From: Lachnospiraceae bacterium
GTDB lineage: Bacteria; Bacillota; Clostridia; Lachnospirales; Lachnospiraceae
Assembly: GCA_016297945.1 (NCBI GenBank)
Contig: JAEDFR010000059.1
Span: 1 to 14,669 of the forward strand
Length of the DNA: 14,669 bases
Reading direction: 5' to 3'
Positions 13,659 through 14,669 of this stretch are shown in pieces; the first letter of the stretch is position 1, and every line of letters starts with the position of its first letter. The notes beneath the pieces were generated by a model. The model saw only the letters and a program-made list of their open reading frames with translations, was not told the DNA's origin and searched no databases. The position numbers and the translations under genes were made by a program.

Positions 13659-14516
13659 ATGAGTACTTATTCTGAGAAAAAAAAGGCAGTCATTTCTTTT
13701 GAGGTATTTCCTCCCAAAAAAGATGATGAATTTGAAGGTGTTTATGCTGTATTGGATAAATTGAGTGAATTACATCCCGAATTTATCTCCGTAACCTACG
13801 GTGCCGGCGGAAGCCGTTCCAAAAAAACGGTAGAGATTTGCGATTATATTCAGAACAAACTTGGAATCCTTTCACTGGCACATCTGACTTGTGTCGGCAA
13901 TAAAAAAGAAGATATTGACGCTGTATTAAACCAGTTAACCAATGCCAATATCAATCATATCCTCGCACTCCGCGGAGACCGTCCCGCTTATATGAGCGAC
14001 GAGCAATACAAAAGCCGTGACTTTGCCTATGCGAGTGAGTTAATCCGTTATATCAAATCTAAGGACACCGAATTTCATATTGCAGGTGCCTGCTATCCGG
14101 AAAAACATTTTGAAGCTATGAGTAAACGTGCCGATTTGGCAAGATTAAAAGAAAAAGTGGAATGTGGATGTGAACATCTCATCACACAGCTTTTTATGAA
14201 CAATGATGTATTTTATGAATTTCAGGAAAATTGTCTGGCAAATGGCATAACCGTTCCTATTCATGCCGGCATCATGCCGATTACATCCGTAAAACAGGTT
14301 GCCACCAGTATTTCCTTATCCGGCACCTCTATTCCAAAGGCATTTTCGGATCTTGTAGCCAGATATGGAGAAAATCCAGAGGATATGCGAAAAGCCGGTA
14401 TTGATTATGCCATCAGACAAATTATGGACTTACAGGAATATGGTGCAGACGGCATCCATATTTATTCCATGAATAAACCAAAGACAACCGCTGAAATTGT
14501 TGATGCAATAAAATAA
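13659..14516 (+). CDS. metF: Methylenetetrahydrofolate reductase
   Basis: MetF is a flavoprotein that reduces 5,10-methylene-THF to 5-methyl-THF, supplying methyl groups for methionine synthesis (and, in acetogens, the methyl branch of carbon fixation). The 285-residue barrel protein matches the bacterial length. Motifs are the catalytic-acid E15 in SFEVFPPK, SVTYGAGGS (44-52), ALRGDRP with D107, GACYPEKH (143-150), TQLFMNN with Q177, and IHAGIMPI further on. The C-terminal GIHIYSMNK is also typical. A GGAG site lies seven bases before the ATG. It is the only plus-strand gene, alone in this window and divergent from the moxR-like gene. No partner such as metH or metV is in view. Confidence 0.95.
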   Translation: MSTYSEKKKAVISFEVFPPKKDDEFEGVYAVLDKLSELHPEFISVTYGAGGSRSKKTVEICDYIQNKLGILSLAHLTCVGNKKEDIDAVLNQLTNANINHILALRGDRPAYMSDEQYKSRDFAYASELIRYIKSKDTEFHIAGACYPEKHFEAMSKRADLARLKEKVECGCEHLITQLFMNNDVFYEFQENCLANGITVPIHAGIMPITSVKQVATSISLSGTSIPKAFSDLVARYGENPEDMRKAGIDYAIRQIMDLQEYGADGIHIYSMNKPKTTAEIVDAIK

Positions 14517-14569
14517 CATAACCTAATTTTCTGATTTATGTACAAACACCCTGCCGACGCCTCAATTTA

Positions 14570-14669
14570 TTAATCAACATTTTTTTGAGATACAGAAAGT
14601 CGTCCTTTCAGAAAATGATATATCTTTGCTCGCCGGCTTTTACGAGGTTTTGTGTCGTTCTTAGCGGCA
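14570..14669 (-). CDS. Possible 3' end of a gene converging on metF
   Basis: From the right edge a minus-strand frame is open for 32 codons to a TAA at 14570-14572. It encodes a Lys/Arg-rich tail (KPRKSRRAKIYHFLKGRL and beyond). It could be the basic C-terminus of a larger protein cut by the window. The piece is too short to name, and an open frame of this length can arise by chance. Nothing else clear is visible between the metF stop and the edge. Confidence 0.25.
   Translation of the reverse strand, partial: AAKNDTKPRKSRRAKIYHFLKGRLSVSQKNVD

Overview
The window looks like a chromosomal stretch from an anaerobic, spore-forming, AT-rich Firmicute, most likely a Clostridia/Lachnospiraceae-type bacterium. 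The evidence is a full-length spoIVA (a gene restricted to endospore formers), an oxygen-sensitive class III ribonucleotide reductase as the only RNR seen, Gram-positive-style Shine-Dalgarno sites (AAGGAG, AGAGG, GGGGG) and frequent TTG starts. The family-level placement is inference. There is no tRNA, rRNA, CRISPR array, transposase or phage gene. Nearly every gene is on the minus strand; only metF runs on the plus strand.

Layout, right to left along minus-strand transcription. A divergent promoter region at about 13.6 kb fires metF to the right and a moxR-like AAA ATPase plus CoxE-like VWA protein to the left. spoIVA follows with its own sigma-E-like promoter and an unusual hairpin that pairs its ribosome binding site. 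A second unit starts at a strong extended -10 near 9.84 kb and reads purine nucleoside phosphorylase, cytidine deaminase, an MTA/SAH-type deaminase, a membrane-anchored MutS-family ATPase, RNase HI and a 59-residue membrane protein. It ends at a hairpin near 4.5 kb. A third unit is a single PLP aminotransferase, with seven 24-bp repeats just upstream of its promoter and a strong terminator after it. The fourth is nrdD-nrdG, with a near-consensus promoter (TTGACA-N17-TATACT) and two NrdR-box-like sites exactly 31 bp apart.

How the genes work together. NrdD and NrdG make dNTPs anaerobically. PNP, Cdd and the deaminase form a nucleoside salvage set that could also clear methylthioadenosine, S-adenosylhomocysteine or 5'-deoxyadenosine. 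RNase HI and the MutS-like ATPase overlap by 10 nt and suggest a coupled nucleic-acid role. SpoIVA builds the spore-coat base in the mother cell.

I found no wholly new multi-gene system. The best second-look items are regulatory: the spoIVA hairpin that is both upstream terminator and SD lock, the NrdR/promoter layout, the 24-bp repeat array, two related intercistronic hairpin repeats, and the overlapping metF/moxR promoters.
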